Source of the DNA: Psychrobacter submarinus
Lineage (GTDB): Bacteria > Pseudomonadota > Gammaproteobacteria > Pseudomonadales > Moraxellaceae
NCBI RefSeq assembly: GCF_904846685.1
Contig: NZ_CAJHBQ010000001.1
Coordinates: forward strand, 868,001-932,000
Direction of reading: 5' to 3'
DNA: 64,000 nucleotides
Part shown: positions 31,344-42,490 of the stretch, piece by piece
Layout: the number at the start of each line of letters is the position of its first letter
Position numbering within the stretch: position 1 is the first letter of the stretch
Made by a program: the position numbers and the translations under genes
The notes under the pieces: generated by a model
Seen by the model: the letters and a program-made list of their open reading frames with translations, nothing else
Database searches by the model: none
What the model was told of the DNA's origin: nothing

Positions 31344-31598
31344 TTATTCCATGTTACGCGGGTTCTGCGGCGCATCAATAGGAAAAGGCTGGGTGACATA
31401 ATCCACCATGCTGATAGCAGCAGTAAAGGCATGAATACTCGTATCGGTATCATCATAGCGAATTAGCGCGATATTCGTAGCAGCATCAAGCTCAACCGCA
31501 GTAACCCCATCGATATTTTTGAGCGCTGTCATCACCCCATCAATGCCCTCTTGGTCATCGATATTTTCAATACTAACCTTTGCCGTTTGAATAGCCAT
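31344..31598 (-). CDS. HMA-like protein lacking the CXXC metal site
   Basis: 84 residues with no cysteine at all. The pattern VSIENIDDQEGIDGVMTALK, GVTAVELDA and IALIRYDD matches the strand-helix-strand order of an HMA domain, but the loop where GMTCXXC normally sits is NIDDQEG. It starts 40 bp after kdsA on the same strand with an AAGGAT ribosome site, so it may be co-transcribed with kdsA. Metal binding through thiols is excluded; the role is unknown. Confidence 0.75.
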   Translation of the reverse strand: MAIQTAKVSIENIDDQEGIDGVMTALKNIDGVTAVELDAATNIALIRYDDTDTSIHAFTAAISMVDYVTQPFPIDAPQNPRNME

Positions 31599-31638
31599 CG
31601 CTTTATCCTTCTACAACCGTTAAAAATTGACAGATACC

Positions 31639-32547
<909 letters not shown>

Positions 32548-32606
32548 TCATATTGTAACCGATAGCAGATTAAAGAAAAGTGCTTGATTGCAACAGTTGA
32601 CTTCCT

Positions 32607-32626
32607 CCCCTCCCTAAACGGAGGGG
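32607..32626 (-). repeat. Right-end hairpin and probable omega-RNA 3' region
   Basis: A perfect 7-bp stem with a 6-base loop spanning the tnpB stop codon. In TnpB systems the guide RNA is made from the transcript covering the 3' end of tnpB and the right end; here the guide would be read from the flank toward kdsA. This is inferred from the family. Confidence 0.6.
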
Positions 32627-33708
32627 ATTCCTTCTACAAGACGGTCAAGCCCGACCGCAAGAATGTTTTTGGCCGCGTTAATATCGCGGTCATGAGTGAC
32701 ACCGCACTCGCATATCCATTCTCTTATTCCAAGATCTGCTCTAACTTTCGGACTGTTTTGGCGTGAGCCGCAACACGAACAAGTCTGGGTGGTGTAACTT
32801 TCATTAACTTCGATATAGTGACAACCTGCATACTTGCATTTATAGTCCAGTTGTCGCTTCATCTCAAACCATCCTGCGTCATAGACAGACTTAGCTAGTT
32901 TGCTTGAAGTAAATGAGCTTGATTGAAGTTTACCGACCACTATCAAGGCGTTGTCCTTAATCAGACTGGTGGTAAACTTGTGAATTAAGTCTTGACGAGT
33001 GTTTTTTATCTTGGCGTGAATGGCTTTTACGCGCTTTTTATGGTTTGCTCTTTGAGCAATGGTAAGTTTTTTAGCCCATTTCTGGGTTTGCTTAATGGTT
33101 AGCTTGTCGCCTTGGCTGCTGGTAGCAGCATCCTTACACCCTAAATCAACACCAACCTTACCATCACCACCTTTAACCTTAGGAAAGTCTTTAACGGTGA
33201 TACAGGCATACCAGTGGCCGCGATTGTCTTGCACTAGCTCCAGAGTATTGATGCTGTACAGGGCTAGATTATAGCTGTCCCATAGATCTATTGTGAGTTT
33301 TTTACCCTTAGCGAGGCTTAGTTGGATAGTGGACTTAAGGCTTTTCTTGCCTGATTGACGGGTTGCTAAGTGCTTAATGGCAGTCTTTCTAAACGGAATC
33401 CAGCCCAAGCTTCTTCTCTTGGCTTTTGGATTATTAGTACGCCAGTTGAGTTTGGCTTTTTTAAACTGTTTACGGGATTTAGCGTGAACCTCACTGATCG
33501 CTTGCAAGGTTTGACTGTGCAGATTTAGGTATTCACTAGCCCCTTTGGTGTAAGTGGCCAAGTCATAGGCTGAAAAGAATTTGCCTGTGCGCTTAAGATG
33601 TTTAAAACTAAGCTCATTGACGTAATTCCAGACAAAGTTGACCGCACCAGCTAAGATATTGAGCTGCTTGGCATGTTTGTCTTTGGTGCGTAGTTTGAGC
33701 GTTTTCAT
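32614..33708 (-). CDS. tnpB: TnpB-family RNA-guided nuclease of an IS200/IS605 element
   Basis: 364 residues. RuvC-I is KVGVDLGCKD (D188). Where RuvC-II normally carries Glu the protein has ALIVVGKLQSS (K260), with no acidic residue. Glutamates at 300 and 303 (YIEVNESYTTQTC) lie about 40 residues on, the place of the alternative catalytic Glu described for some TnpB and Fanzor proteins. The zinc site is C310/C313 and C333/C335, and RuvC-III is HDRDINAAKN (D340/D342). The frame is intact. Elsewhere TnpB cuts DNA guided by omega-RNA; activity here is untested. Confidence 0.9.
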   Translation of the reverse strand: MKTLKLRTKDKHAKQLNILAGAVNFVWNYVNELSFKHLKRTGKFFSAYDLATYTKGASEYLNLHSQTLQAISEVHAKSRKQFKKAKLNWRTNNPKAKRRSLGWIPFRKTAIKHLATRQSGKKSLKSTIQLSLAKGKKLTIDLWDSYNLALYSINTLELVQDNRGHWYACITVKDFPKVKGGDGKVGVDLGCKDAATSSQGDKLTIKQTQKWAKKLTIAQRANHKKRVKAIHAKIKNTRQDLIHKFTTSLIKDNALIVVGKLQSSSFTSSKLAKSVYDAGWFEMKRQLDYKCKYAGCHYIEVNESYTTQTCSCCGSRQNSPKVRADLGIREWICECGVTHDRDINAAKNILAVGLDRLVEGIPSV

Positions 33709-33784
33709 AGAATGATTATGATCTCAATAAGCAGAGTTGACAAGGTAGATGTCATCTTAGGTGACAACGGTTGACGCCTTACAT

Positions 33785-33805
33785 CCATGCCCTAGAAGGA
33801 CATGG
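33785..33805 (-). repeat. Left-end hairpin of the tnpB element
   Basis: CCATGCCC and GGACATGG pair over a 5-base loop (one G-U pair), about 75 bp upstream of the tnpB start. This is the expected subterminal structure for TnpA recognition. Confidence 0.65.
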
Positions 33806-33823
33806 TTTTACAGCGTTGGTGAT

Positions 33824-33851
33824 AAAAAAAGACCAATCCGAAGATTGATCT
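33824..33851 (-). terminator. Terminator of pyrG
   Basis: On the minus strand AGATCAAT pairs with ATTGGTCT around CTTCGG, followed by seven T, about 40 bp after the pyrG stop. Confidence 0.85.
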
Positions 33852-33890
33852 TTTATTCAAGCTCATACAGTGTACGAAGTCTACTTACCG

Positions 33891-35618
<1,728 letters not shown>

Positions 35619-35705
35619 TTAACGCTTAATTGTCATAAGTGCGTAATCATCGTAAATACGTAGCTATTATAACCCACTGCGGCTTTAAAAAGGTCACAAC
35701 AAAAA

Positions 35706-35727
35706 AACTCACCCCGAAGGATGAGTT
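35706..35727 (-). terminator. Terminator of porin 1
   Basis: AACTCA-CC pairs with GG-TGAGTT, T-run on the minus strand. The hairpin and its flanks are nearly identical to the one behind porin 2 (38132-38153). Confidence 0.85.
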
Positions 35728-35755
35728 TTTTATAATACGTTTTCTAATGTTTAGA

Positions 35756-36892
35756 TTAGAATTTGTATTCTAGACCAGCACCGACCACGAAGACGCTAGC
35801 ATCACCACGCGCTCTGACAAGAATATCTTTATCACCGTCATCTTGACCAGCAATGAAAAGATCATTTTTTAAGTCTGCAGTGTTATTACCGACATAAGCA
35901 TGTGCAATTATATTCTTTCTAAAGCTATATTTACCGCCTACGACGATTTGATCTGAATTATTTTCATTAATGCCTCTTAAGTTATCCGTTTTATTGTACT
36001 GTGCATATATTGAGGCTGGACGAGCGAGGTTACTTAGACCCATCTCAGCACTTAATATCAATCCTTTTTCAGTTTCATTAGTATCATCAAAATCAGCTTG
36101 TTGGTATAGAGCGCCCACTTTTACTGGATAAGCAACATAATTACTTAGATCGACAGTAGCCGTCCCACGGATCATATCGCCGCCCGTATTAGTACTACTG
36201 GGATTTTTAGTAGCCAGATCACTCTGATAAGCAACACCAGCCGTAAAGCCATTGCCTGGATTAAATAGTAATGAGGCACCATAGCCGCTGTCACGACTAT
36301 TATCGTCAGATATAAAGTCTTCATCAGCACCATACTGCAACGCAAGCTCTAATGGTAACTCATTGTATTTAGGCGCTTTCCAGACGATAGAGTTATTAAC
36401 TCGGTAACCATCAGCTAAGGTTAAAGCATTGGCTAGTGTATTTTTGCTTAAACTACTAGCACCCACATTGTCCCAGTAACCTTCATTGACCGTGACATTA
36501 TCGATATAATCAACGACTGAGTAGTTACGACCAAAGCGGAATTCGCCAAGGTCTTTATTCTTTAGACCCAGATAAGTATCACGGCTTTTAAAACCGATGT
36601 TACTGCTGCCACTATCATCAACCTTGATTCCATACTCTAATTGGTAGATCACATCAGTATTGGCAGTCATGGCTTCAGAACCTTTGAAACCAATACGTGA
36701 AGATTTTGATGCGATTTCTACTGAACTGTTGTCTTCATTAATGCTTATACTACTATCGTCCATAGCTTCTCGTTCGAATGAAGCATTGACATAGTTGGCG
36801 GTAACAAATGCTTTGCCATAAACAGTCGGTGCCGCTTGAGCTGTAGATACTAATAGCATTGCGACTGATGAGGCTAAAAATAGTTTTTTCAA
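35756..36892 (-). CDS. Outer-membrane porin, paralogue 1
   Basis: 378-residue general porin of the trimeric 16-strand type. Signal peptide to STAQA-A, mature start APTVYGKAFVTANY, alternating-strand body, and final Phe (GAGLEYKF) as needed for outer-membrane assembly. By alignment with porin 2, the start is a TTG at 36890-36892 with GGAG 7-8 bp upstream; the ATG far upstream (36979) would fuse a non-signal stretch. An IS982-family element is inserted 90 bp upstream. Closely related to porin 2 throughout. Confidence 0.9.
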   Translation of the reverse strand: MKKLFLASSVAMLLVSTAQAAPTVYGKAFVTANYVNASFEREAMDDSSISINEDNSSVEIASKSSRIGFKGSEAMTANTDVIYQLEYGIKVDDSGSSNIGFKSRDTYLGLKNKDLGEFRFGRNYSVVDYIDNVTVNEGYWDNVGASSLSKNTLANALTLADGYRVNNSIVWKAPKYNELPLELALQYGADEDFISDDNSRDSGYGASLLFNPGNGFTAGVAYQSDLATKNPSSTNTGGDMIRGTATVDLSNYVAYPVKVGALYQQADFDDTNETEKGLILSAEMGLSNLARPASIYAQYNKTDNLRGINENNSDQIVVGGKYSFRKNIIAHAYVGNNTADLKNDLFIAGQDDGDKDILVRARGDASVFVVGAGLEYKF

Positions 36893-36975
36893 AAGACATC
36901 TCCACTTTACAATTTTTTTGATAAATTGGCTAAGATTGGCCGATATATATAATGGCAGGGTGACTACCCTATAGA

Positions 36976-36981
36976 ACATTT
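36976..36981. repeat. Target-site duplication of the IS982 element, left copy
   Basis: ACATTT directly borders the left inverted repeat; the same hexamer is at 37962-37967 on the right. Confidence 0.9.
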
Positions 36982-37961
36982 ACCCCACTCTCAACTTCGA
37001 AAGTGATTGAAAAAAGAAGAGCACCTCACTAATCTATTGTTTTCGACCAAGAATACAATGGAGTTGTGAGATGCCCATAGACGAATTTATCATCAATATC
37101 TATTTAATGGTAGAGCAATATTACAAAATAGTCGTCACCAAACCCTTGCGAAGTGCAGGTTACGCGCCAAAGCTAAGTGATCCTGAGGTTATTTGCATGG
37201 AGATGGTCGGTGAATTTTTACACCTTGATCAAGACAAACAAATTTGGCAATACTTTACCCAGCATTGGCAAGACTGGTTTCCAGCCATCGGCTCATACCC
37301 TAACTTCGCAAAGCACTGCGCCAATCTGTGGCAAGTCAAACAGCAGATACAAGATAAAGTCAGTGAACTTGAGGGCCGTGACAACATTCATTTTATGGAT
37401 GGCTTTCCGATACCCGTCTGTCATTATGGACGCGCTTATCGGCATAAAAACTATCAAGACTTAGCGGCTTTTAGCTACTGTGCGGCTAAGCAAGAGAGGT
37501 ACTATGGCTTTGAAGGACATTTGCTTGTTAACTTATCGGGCATGATTAAAGGCTTTACCTTTGCTCCTGCCAATGTTGATGAAAGAGCGGTTGCCCCAGA
37601 AATCACCACTCATATTCATGGGCTACTTGGCGCTGATAAAGGGTATATCAGCCCTAGTCTGACATCGTACTACGACGCTCAAGGCGTGGATTTACAAACG
37701 CCACTCAGAGCCAACATGAAAGAGGATAGACCCAAACCTGTGGTAAGGCGGCTAATGAAAGCCCGCCGTATCGTTGAAACAGTCATTGGTCAGTTATCAG
37801 AACGATTTAATATACAAAAGGTACGAGCAAGAGATTTATGGCATTTGTCTCATCGATTGATTCGTAAGATTCTTTCACACAATCTGTGCTTTGTACTCAA
37901 CAAAAAACTTGGTAACCCGCCTCTTCAGTTTGATTTGCTTATTTCAAGTTGAGAGTGGGGT
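36982..37961 (+). mobile_element. Complete IS982-family insertion sequence
   Basis: 980 bp. Perfect 16-bp terminal inverted repeats ACCCCACTCTCAACTT (36982-36997 and 37946-37961) with a 6-bp ACATTT target duplication. It encodes one intact transposase. It splits a ~140-bp leader shared by the two porins. The intact ends, frame and duplication suggest a recent insertion. Confidence 0.95.
37071..37952 (+). CDS. IS982-family transposase
   Basis: 293-residue DDE transposase. Catalytic residues D110 (HFMDGFPIPVC), D189 (LLGADKGYI) and E236 (RRIVETVIGQL) are present, and CAAKQERYYGFEGHLL is typical of IS982. No frameshift. The stop codon lies inside the right inverted repeat region, as usual for compact elements. 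It is transcribed away from porin 1. Confidence 0.93.
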   Translation: MPIDEFIINIYLMVEQYYKIVVTKPLRSAGYAPKLSDPEVICMEMVGEFLHLDQDKQIWQYFTQHWQDWFPAIGSYPNFAKHCANLWQVKQQIQDKVSELEGRDNIHFMDGFPIPVCHYGRAYRHKNYQDLAAFSYCAAKQERYYGFEGHLLVNLSGMIKGFTFAPANVDERAVAPEITTHIHGLLGADKGYISPSLTSYYDAQGVDLQTPLRANMKEDRPKPVVRRLMKARRIVETVIGQLSERFNIQKVRARDLWHLSHRLIRKILSHNLCFVLNKKLGNPPLQFDLLISS

Positions 37962-37967
37962 ACATTT
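37962..37967. repeat. Target-site duplication of the IS982 element, right copy
   Basis: ACATTT, matching 36976-36981. Confidence 0.9.
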
Positions 37968-38131
37968 ATATATATGAGCTAGAAGCATTACTTAGACACA
38001 ACTTTACCAACCAAATATTACAGTAAGGTGAAAAAACCAAAATTTACACAAATGTTATTATTAATTTTACGGATTCTGTTATTTAAGACACGCTGTTGTT
38101 CAAGACACAGTATTGATTACAAAACAAAAAA

Positions 38132-38153
38132 AACTCACCCCGAAGGATGAGTT
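38132..38153 (-). terminator. Terminator of porin 2
   Basis: Same AACTCACC...GGATGAGTT hairpin as behind porin 1, with a T-run on the minus strand. Confidence 0.85.
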
Positions 38154-38181
38154 TTTATATGCTATTTACTTGCGTGTGATA

Positions 38182-39291
38182 TTAGAATAAGTATTCTAGA
38201 CCAGCACCGATAGCGAATACATCAGCGTCGCCACGTGCATCAATCACTTCACCGGCTTGATCAGTTTCAGCATCTCTTACGATGAATAGACCGTTGTCTA
38301 GGTCAGCTGAGTTTTGACCGATATAAGCGTGAGCAATCATGTTGTCTTTGAAAGAGTACGTGCCACCCAATACAACTTGGTCTGAGTCATTGCCGTTAAG
38401 ACCACTTAAGTTTTCAGTTTTGTTGTACTGAAGGTATACAGTTGCTGGACGAGCAAAGTTAGCCAGACCCATTTTAGCACTGATGATTAAACCATCTTCT
38501 TCATCTGCACCATCATAATCAGCTTGCTGATATAGTGCACCCAATTTTACTGGATAAGCACTGTACTTGCTCAAATCGATAGTCGCACTACCACGTAAGA
38601 TCTCACCATCGATACTCATGTCTTTATCCATGGCAATACCAGCAGTGAAGCCGTTACCTGGGTTGTACATCAATGATGCACCATAACCATTGTCACGATC
38701 ATTGCTATCAGATACAAAAGCTTCATCAGCACTGTACTGTAATGCAAGCTCTAATGGTAGATCGTTGTATTTAGGAGCAAACCAGATGATAGAGTTGTTG
38801 ATACGGCTACCATCAGTAAGGGTCAATGCTTCGCTCAATGTCCCTTCATCAAGAGAGCTTGAGCCGATGTTGTACCAATAGCCTTCAGTAACAGTTACGT
38901 TGTTGATGTAATCAGATACTGAGTAGTTACGACCAAAACGGAACTGACCGAAATCTTTGTTGACTAGACCAAGATAAGTGTCACGGCTTTTGAAAGCGAT
39001 GTTGTCTTCGCCAGAATCATCGATATTGATGCCATACTCTAACTGATAGATAACATCAGTGTTAGCAGTCATAGCTTCAGAACCTTTGAAACCTAAACGC
39101 GAGAGGTTTGAGTTGATTTGTACTGAATCGCTGTCTGTACTGATGCTAGTATCGCCGTCCATAGTTTCGCGATCAAGTTCAGCATTTACGTAGTCAGTAG
39201 TAACGAATGCTTTACCATATAAGGTAGGTGCTGCTTGTGCGGCAGATACAGATAGGGCTGCGATTGCTGATGCTAAAAGTAGTTTTTTCAT
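38182..39291 (-). CDS. Outer-membrane porin, paralogue 2
   Basis: 369-residue trimeric-type porin. Signal peptide to SAAQA-A, mature start APTLYGKAFVTTDY, C-terminal Phe (GAGLEYLF). It shares long identical stretches with porin 1, such as NRLG/RIGFKGSEAMTANTDV and LEYGI, and the same terminator and leader, so the pair is a tandem duplication of a whole unit. The ATG has GGAG upstream. It keeps an uninterrupted leader and is the likelier main porin. Confidence 0.93.
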   Translation of the reverse strand: MKKLLLASAIAALSVSAAQAAPTLYGKAFVTTDYVNAELDRETMDGDTSISTDSDSVQINSNLSRLGFKGSEAMTANTDVIYQLEYGINIDDSGEDNIAFKSRDTYLGLVNKDFGQFRFGRNYSVSDYINNVTVTEGYWYNIGSSSLDEGTLSEALTLTDGSRINNSIIWFAPKYNDLPLELALQYSADEAFVSDSNDRDNGYGASLMYNPGNGFTAGIAMDKDMSIDGEILRGSATIDLSKYSAYPVKLGALYQQADYDGADEEDGLIISAKMGLANFARPATVYLQYNKTENLSGLNGNDSDQVVLGGTYSFKDNMIAHAYIGQNSADLDNGLFIVRDAETDQAGEVIDARGDADVFAIGAGLEYLF

Positions 39292-39720
39292 GGGGTATCT
39301 CCACTTTACAATTGTAGTAATGAGCAAGCTATAAGTAACTGGCGCCCATAATGGTATCGTCACAAATCCTCAAAGATATAATGTGTAACTGGCTACCGAG
39401 ATTAGTCAGAAACAAGTGTGGCGAAGTTCTATTACAGTAAGATAAAAAACCATGACTCACATGACTGGGATTAAACAACGTAACTGCCATGTAAACTTAA
39501 GTCTTATGCGTCCTACTGCGTAACATCCGTTACCAAACTCATACTTCGAGTATAAGCATAACAACTTTGACATAATTTGCAACATTTTTTTTAACATTTA
39601 GCCCTAATTCTTTCACTTTTTATTTCACTATTCGCGGAAATAAACTTCGTGATTCTAGTTAGTCTTTCATAAGGATTAGAAGGTAGCTCAAAGCTGTGTA
39701 TTAAGAGATATGTTAACCAT
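39292..39720. other. Porin 2 upstream region
   Basis: About 430 bp with the porin 2 leader; the first ~160 bp align with the leader of porin 1. A TTGCAA-like and a TATACT-like hexamer occur around 39545-39585 on the minus strand but at non-ideal spacing. No gene seen. Confidence 0.45.
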
Positions 39721-39755
39721 AAAAAAGCACCCCTATCGTCTTAATAGGAGTGCTT
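39721..39755 (-). terminator. Terminator of glcB
   Basis: On the minus strand AAGCACTCCTAT pairs with ATAGGGGTGCTT, then six T; it lies 128 bp past the glcB stop. Confidence 0.8.
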
Positions 39756-39882
39756 GTACTAGCGACTTACGATTGTAAAGGTATAACACCCCTACTCATC
39801 TTCTAGAGCGAATAGGAGGGCTAATAACGCGTCATATAAGATAATAGACTAAAACCTTATATGACAGCTTTGAGCCGCTTAC

Positions 39883-42087
39883 TTAGCAAGCGCTGCTAGC
39901 TTTTAGATCACGGCGCGCTTGATGCAGTAGTGGCTCAGTGTAACCACTAGGCTGCTCGCGACCTTTAAATACTAGATCACAAGCCGCTTGGAACGCATAA
40001 GAGTTATCGAAATCAGGTGCCATATTTTGGTAACTAGGATCGCCCGCGTTTTGCTCATCGACGACTTTTGCCATACGCTTCATGGTTTCCATGACTTGCT
40101 CTTCGCTTACTACATTATGATGTAGCCAGTTGGTGATGTGCTGGCTTGAGATACGTAGAGTCGCACGATCTTCCATTAGGCCGACGTCATTGATATCTGG
40201 CACCTTTGAGCAACCAACACCTTGGTTCACCCAGCGCACGACATAGCCCAAGATGCCTTGAGCGTTGTTCTCAAGCTCTTGGCGCTTCTCTTCTTCGCTC
40301 CAATTGGCCTCACTGGTCAAAGGAATAGTCAAGATATCATCGACATTGGCGCGGCTACGCGATTTTAGCTTGTCTTGTACGTCTTTTACGTTGACTTGAT
40401 GGTAATGCATGGCATGTAAGGTTGCACCCGTTGGTGACGGTACCCAAGCCGTGCTAGCGCCTGACTGCGGATGCGCCGCCTTGGTCTCCATCATCTCTTT
40501 CATCTCATCAGGCTTAGCCCACATGCCTTTACCGATCTGAGCGCGGCCTTGCAGACCTACCTCAAGACCGACATCGACGTTCCACTGCTCGTAAGCTGGC
40601 TGCCATGCTTGCGACTTCATCTCACCTTTACGTACGAATGGCCCTGCATTCATGCTGGTGTGCATCTCATCGCCTGTACGATCCAAGAAGCCGGTATTAA
40701 TGAAGATGACGCGCTCTTTAGCTTGACGAATAGCGTTCTTTAGATTGACCGTCATGCGGCGCTCTTCGTCCATGATACCGATCTTTAAGGTATTACGCTC
40801 AAGACCTAATAAGTCCTCAGAAGCATTAAATAAGTCATTGGCCATCTTCACTTCATCAGGGCCGTGCATTTTTGGCTTAACGATATACATAGAGCCTTTG
40901 CGTGAGTTTGACAGCTTAGTCTTGCCTTTTAGGTCATTTAGGCTCAGTAATGGCGTCACTAGAGCGTCCATGATGCCCTCAAAGATCTCTTCTTGCCCCT
41001 CGCCCAAATCCACTAAGATAGCTGGGTTTTGCATTAAGTGTCCGACGTTACGTAGTAGTAGCAAAGCGCGGCCTGGCAGGACTAGCTCGCTACCATCTGG
41101 TGCAGTATAAACGCGGTCTGGGTTTTGCTGACGAGTGCGAGTCTTACCGCCTTTCTCAAAAGTCTCTTGCAGATCGCCGTTCATTAGGCCAAACCAGTTA
41201 CGGTACACTTCCACTTTCTCTTCAGCATCAACTGCGGCGATAGAGTCTTCGCCATCTTGAATGGCAGTGATAGCCGATTCGAGTAGCACATCTTTGATAC
41301 CTGCTGCATCGTCTTTACCGATTGGGCTGTCTTTATCGATCTGAATCTCGGCGTGCAGATTATTGTTCTTGAGTAGCACCGCTGTTGGACTGCTTGCCTC
41401 TCCCATGTAACCTGCAAATTGCTCTGCATCTTTAAGCTCAGTACTACTGTCGCCTTGAGTGATTTGTAGCTTGCCATCGACCACTTCAAAACCAGTAACC
41501 TCAGTGTAAGAGCCGGATGCAAGCGCAAAGTTTTCATCTAAGAATTGCTTGGCATAAGCCACGACAGCGGCGCCGCGAGTAGGATTATAGCCGCCTTTAG
41601 CCTCTTGACCGTTCTCATCACTGATAACGTCAGTACCATAAAGCGCATCGTACAAGCTACCCCAACGAGCGTTAGTCGCGTTCAAAGCATAGCGAGCGTT
41701 ACGCACCGGTACGACTAACTGTGGCCCTGCGATATGAGCGATTTCTTCATCGACATTCTCAGTTGAGACCTGAAAGTCCTCGCCTTCTGGCAATAAGTAG
41801 CCAATCTCTTGTAAGAATTGCTTATACTTTGCAAAGTCGACTTCGCCGCTATTAGTAGGGTTATCTAGATGCCATTGATCAATCTGCTTTTGCATCTCAT
41901 CACGAGTCGCAAGCAGGGCTTTATTACGCGGAGTGAACTCTTTGACTACCTTTTCAAACCCTGACCAGTAGCTCTCTGAATCGACGCCTACTTTTGGCAG
42001 TACTTCGTTTTCGATAAAGTCATACATCTGCTTATCGATAGCAAGGCTGCCTTTTTGGATGCGATTGGCGTTTAAATCCTGACTCAT
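39883..42087 (-). CDS. glcB: Malate synthase G
   Basis: Second enzyme of the glyoxylate shunt: condenses glyoxylate with acetyl-CoA to malate. 734 residues, the G-isoform length. [48 protein letters not shown] and [18 protein letters not shown] are seen in order. It works with AceA at 14.5 kb. It has an AAGGATAT ribosome site and is a single-gene unit. Confidence 0.97.
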   Translation of the reverse strand: MSQDLNANRIQKGSLAIDKQMYDFIENEVLPKVGVDSESYWSGFEKVVKEFTPRNKALLATRDEMQKQIDQWHLDNPTNSGEVDFAKYKQFLQEIGYLLPEGEDFQVSTENVDEEIAHIAGPQLVVPVRNARYALNATNARWGSLYDALYGTDVISDENGQEAKGGYNPTRGAAVVAYAKQFLDENFALASGSYTEVTGFEVVDGKLQITQGDSSTELKDAEQFAGYMGEASSPTAVLLKNNNLHAEIQIDKDSPIGKDDAAGIKDVLLESAITAIQDGEDSIAAVDAEEKVEVYRNWFGLMNGDLQETFEKGGKTRTRQQNPDRVYTAPDGSELVLPGRALLLLRNVGHLMQNPAILVDLGEGQEEIFEGIMDALVTPLLSLNDLKGKTKLSNSRKGSMYIVKPKMHGPDEVKMANDLFNASEDLLGLERNTLKIGIMDEERRMTVNLKNAIRQAKERVIFINTGFLDRTGDEMHTSMNAGPFVRKGEMKSQAWQPAYEQWNVDVGLEVGLQGRAQIGKGMWAKPDEMKEMMETKAAHPQSGASTAWVPSPTGATLHAMHYHQVNVKDVQDKLKSRSRANVDDILTIPLTSEANWSEEEKRQELENNAQGILGYVVRWVNQGVGCSKVPDINDVGLMEDRATLRISSQHITNWLHHNVVSEEQVMETMKRMAKVVDEQNAGDPSYQNMAPDFDNSYAFQAACDLVFKGREQPSGYTEPLLHQARRDLKASSAC

Positions 42088-42490
42088 AATGATATCCTTG
42101 TAATAAGTTTAGGGAGGCGCTTGAGCAATAAAGGGTGCTTAACTGAGATTATCGTTATACCTTTATAGCGAACAAGCATTTAGAAGTCTTATAATCAATG
42201 TTCTTATATGAATGATAGGCTCATGCTAAAATAATCTATGACATAATGATTCTAAAATCAAAGATTATCCTACTATCAAATCAAGAAATTAACAAGAACG
42301 CGCTATTTAGTAGATAAATAGTCGCCTTGTATAAATATGATAGCCTTTACCACGGCTTGTTTAACTCGTACAAGGAAGCGCTAGGGTGCTGATGACTTAC
42401 GAGTATGATTAAACTGTAAGTAATCATTTCGGCTGAGCAAAGCGCTCAATGATAAAATTTACCAAATTGTCCACTTTACCTGATTAGACT
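42088..42490. other. Divergent gap between glcB and miaE
   Basis: About 400 bp, AT-rich, serving as the upstream region for both genes. No reading frame, repeat or clear operator seen. Confidence 0.5.

Larger units (their letters stand above)
32595..33810 (-). mobile_element. IS200/IS605-type element with tnpB only (approximate ends)
   Basis: A tnpB gene flanked by end hairpins. The right-end hairpin CCCCTCC/GGAGGGG (32607-32626) overlaps the last codons of tnpB and is followed on the minus strand by GAGGAAGTCAAC, typical of such elements. The left-end hairpin is CCATGCCC/GGACATGG (33785-33805). No tnpA is present, so movement would need a transposase in trans. The exact cleavage sites cannot be fixed by eye. 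It lies just downstream of the pyrG terminator. Confidence 0.8.

Noticed and set aside
35756..36892. Porin 1 as a pseudogene because of the nearby IS and missing ATG
   Set aside because: The reading frame, signal peptide and C-terminal Phe are intact and the IS is outside the coding region; TTG can serve as start.
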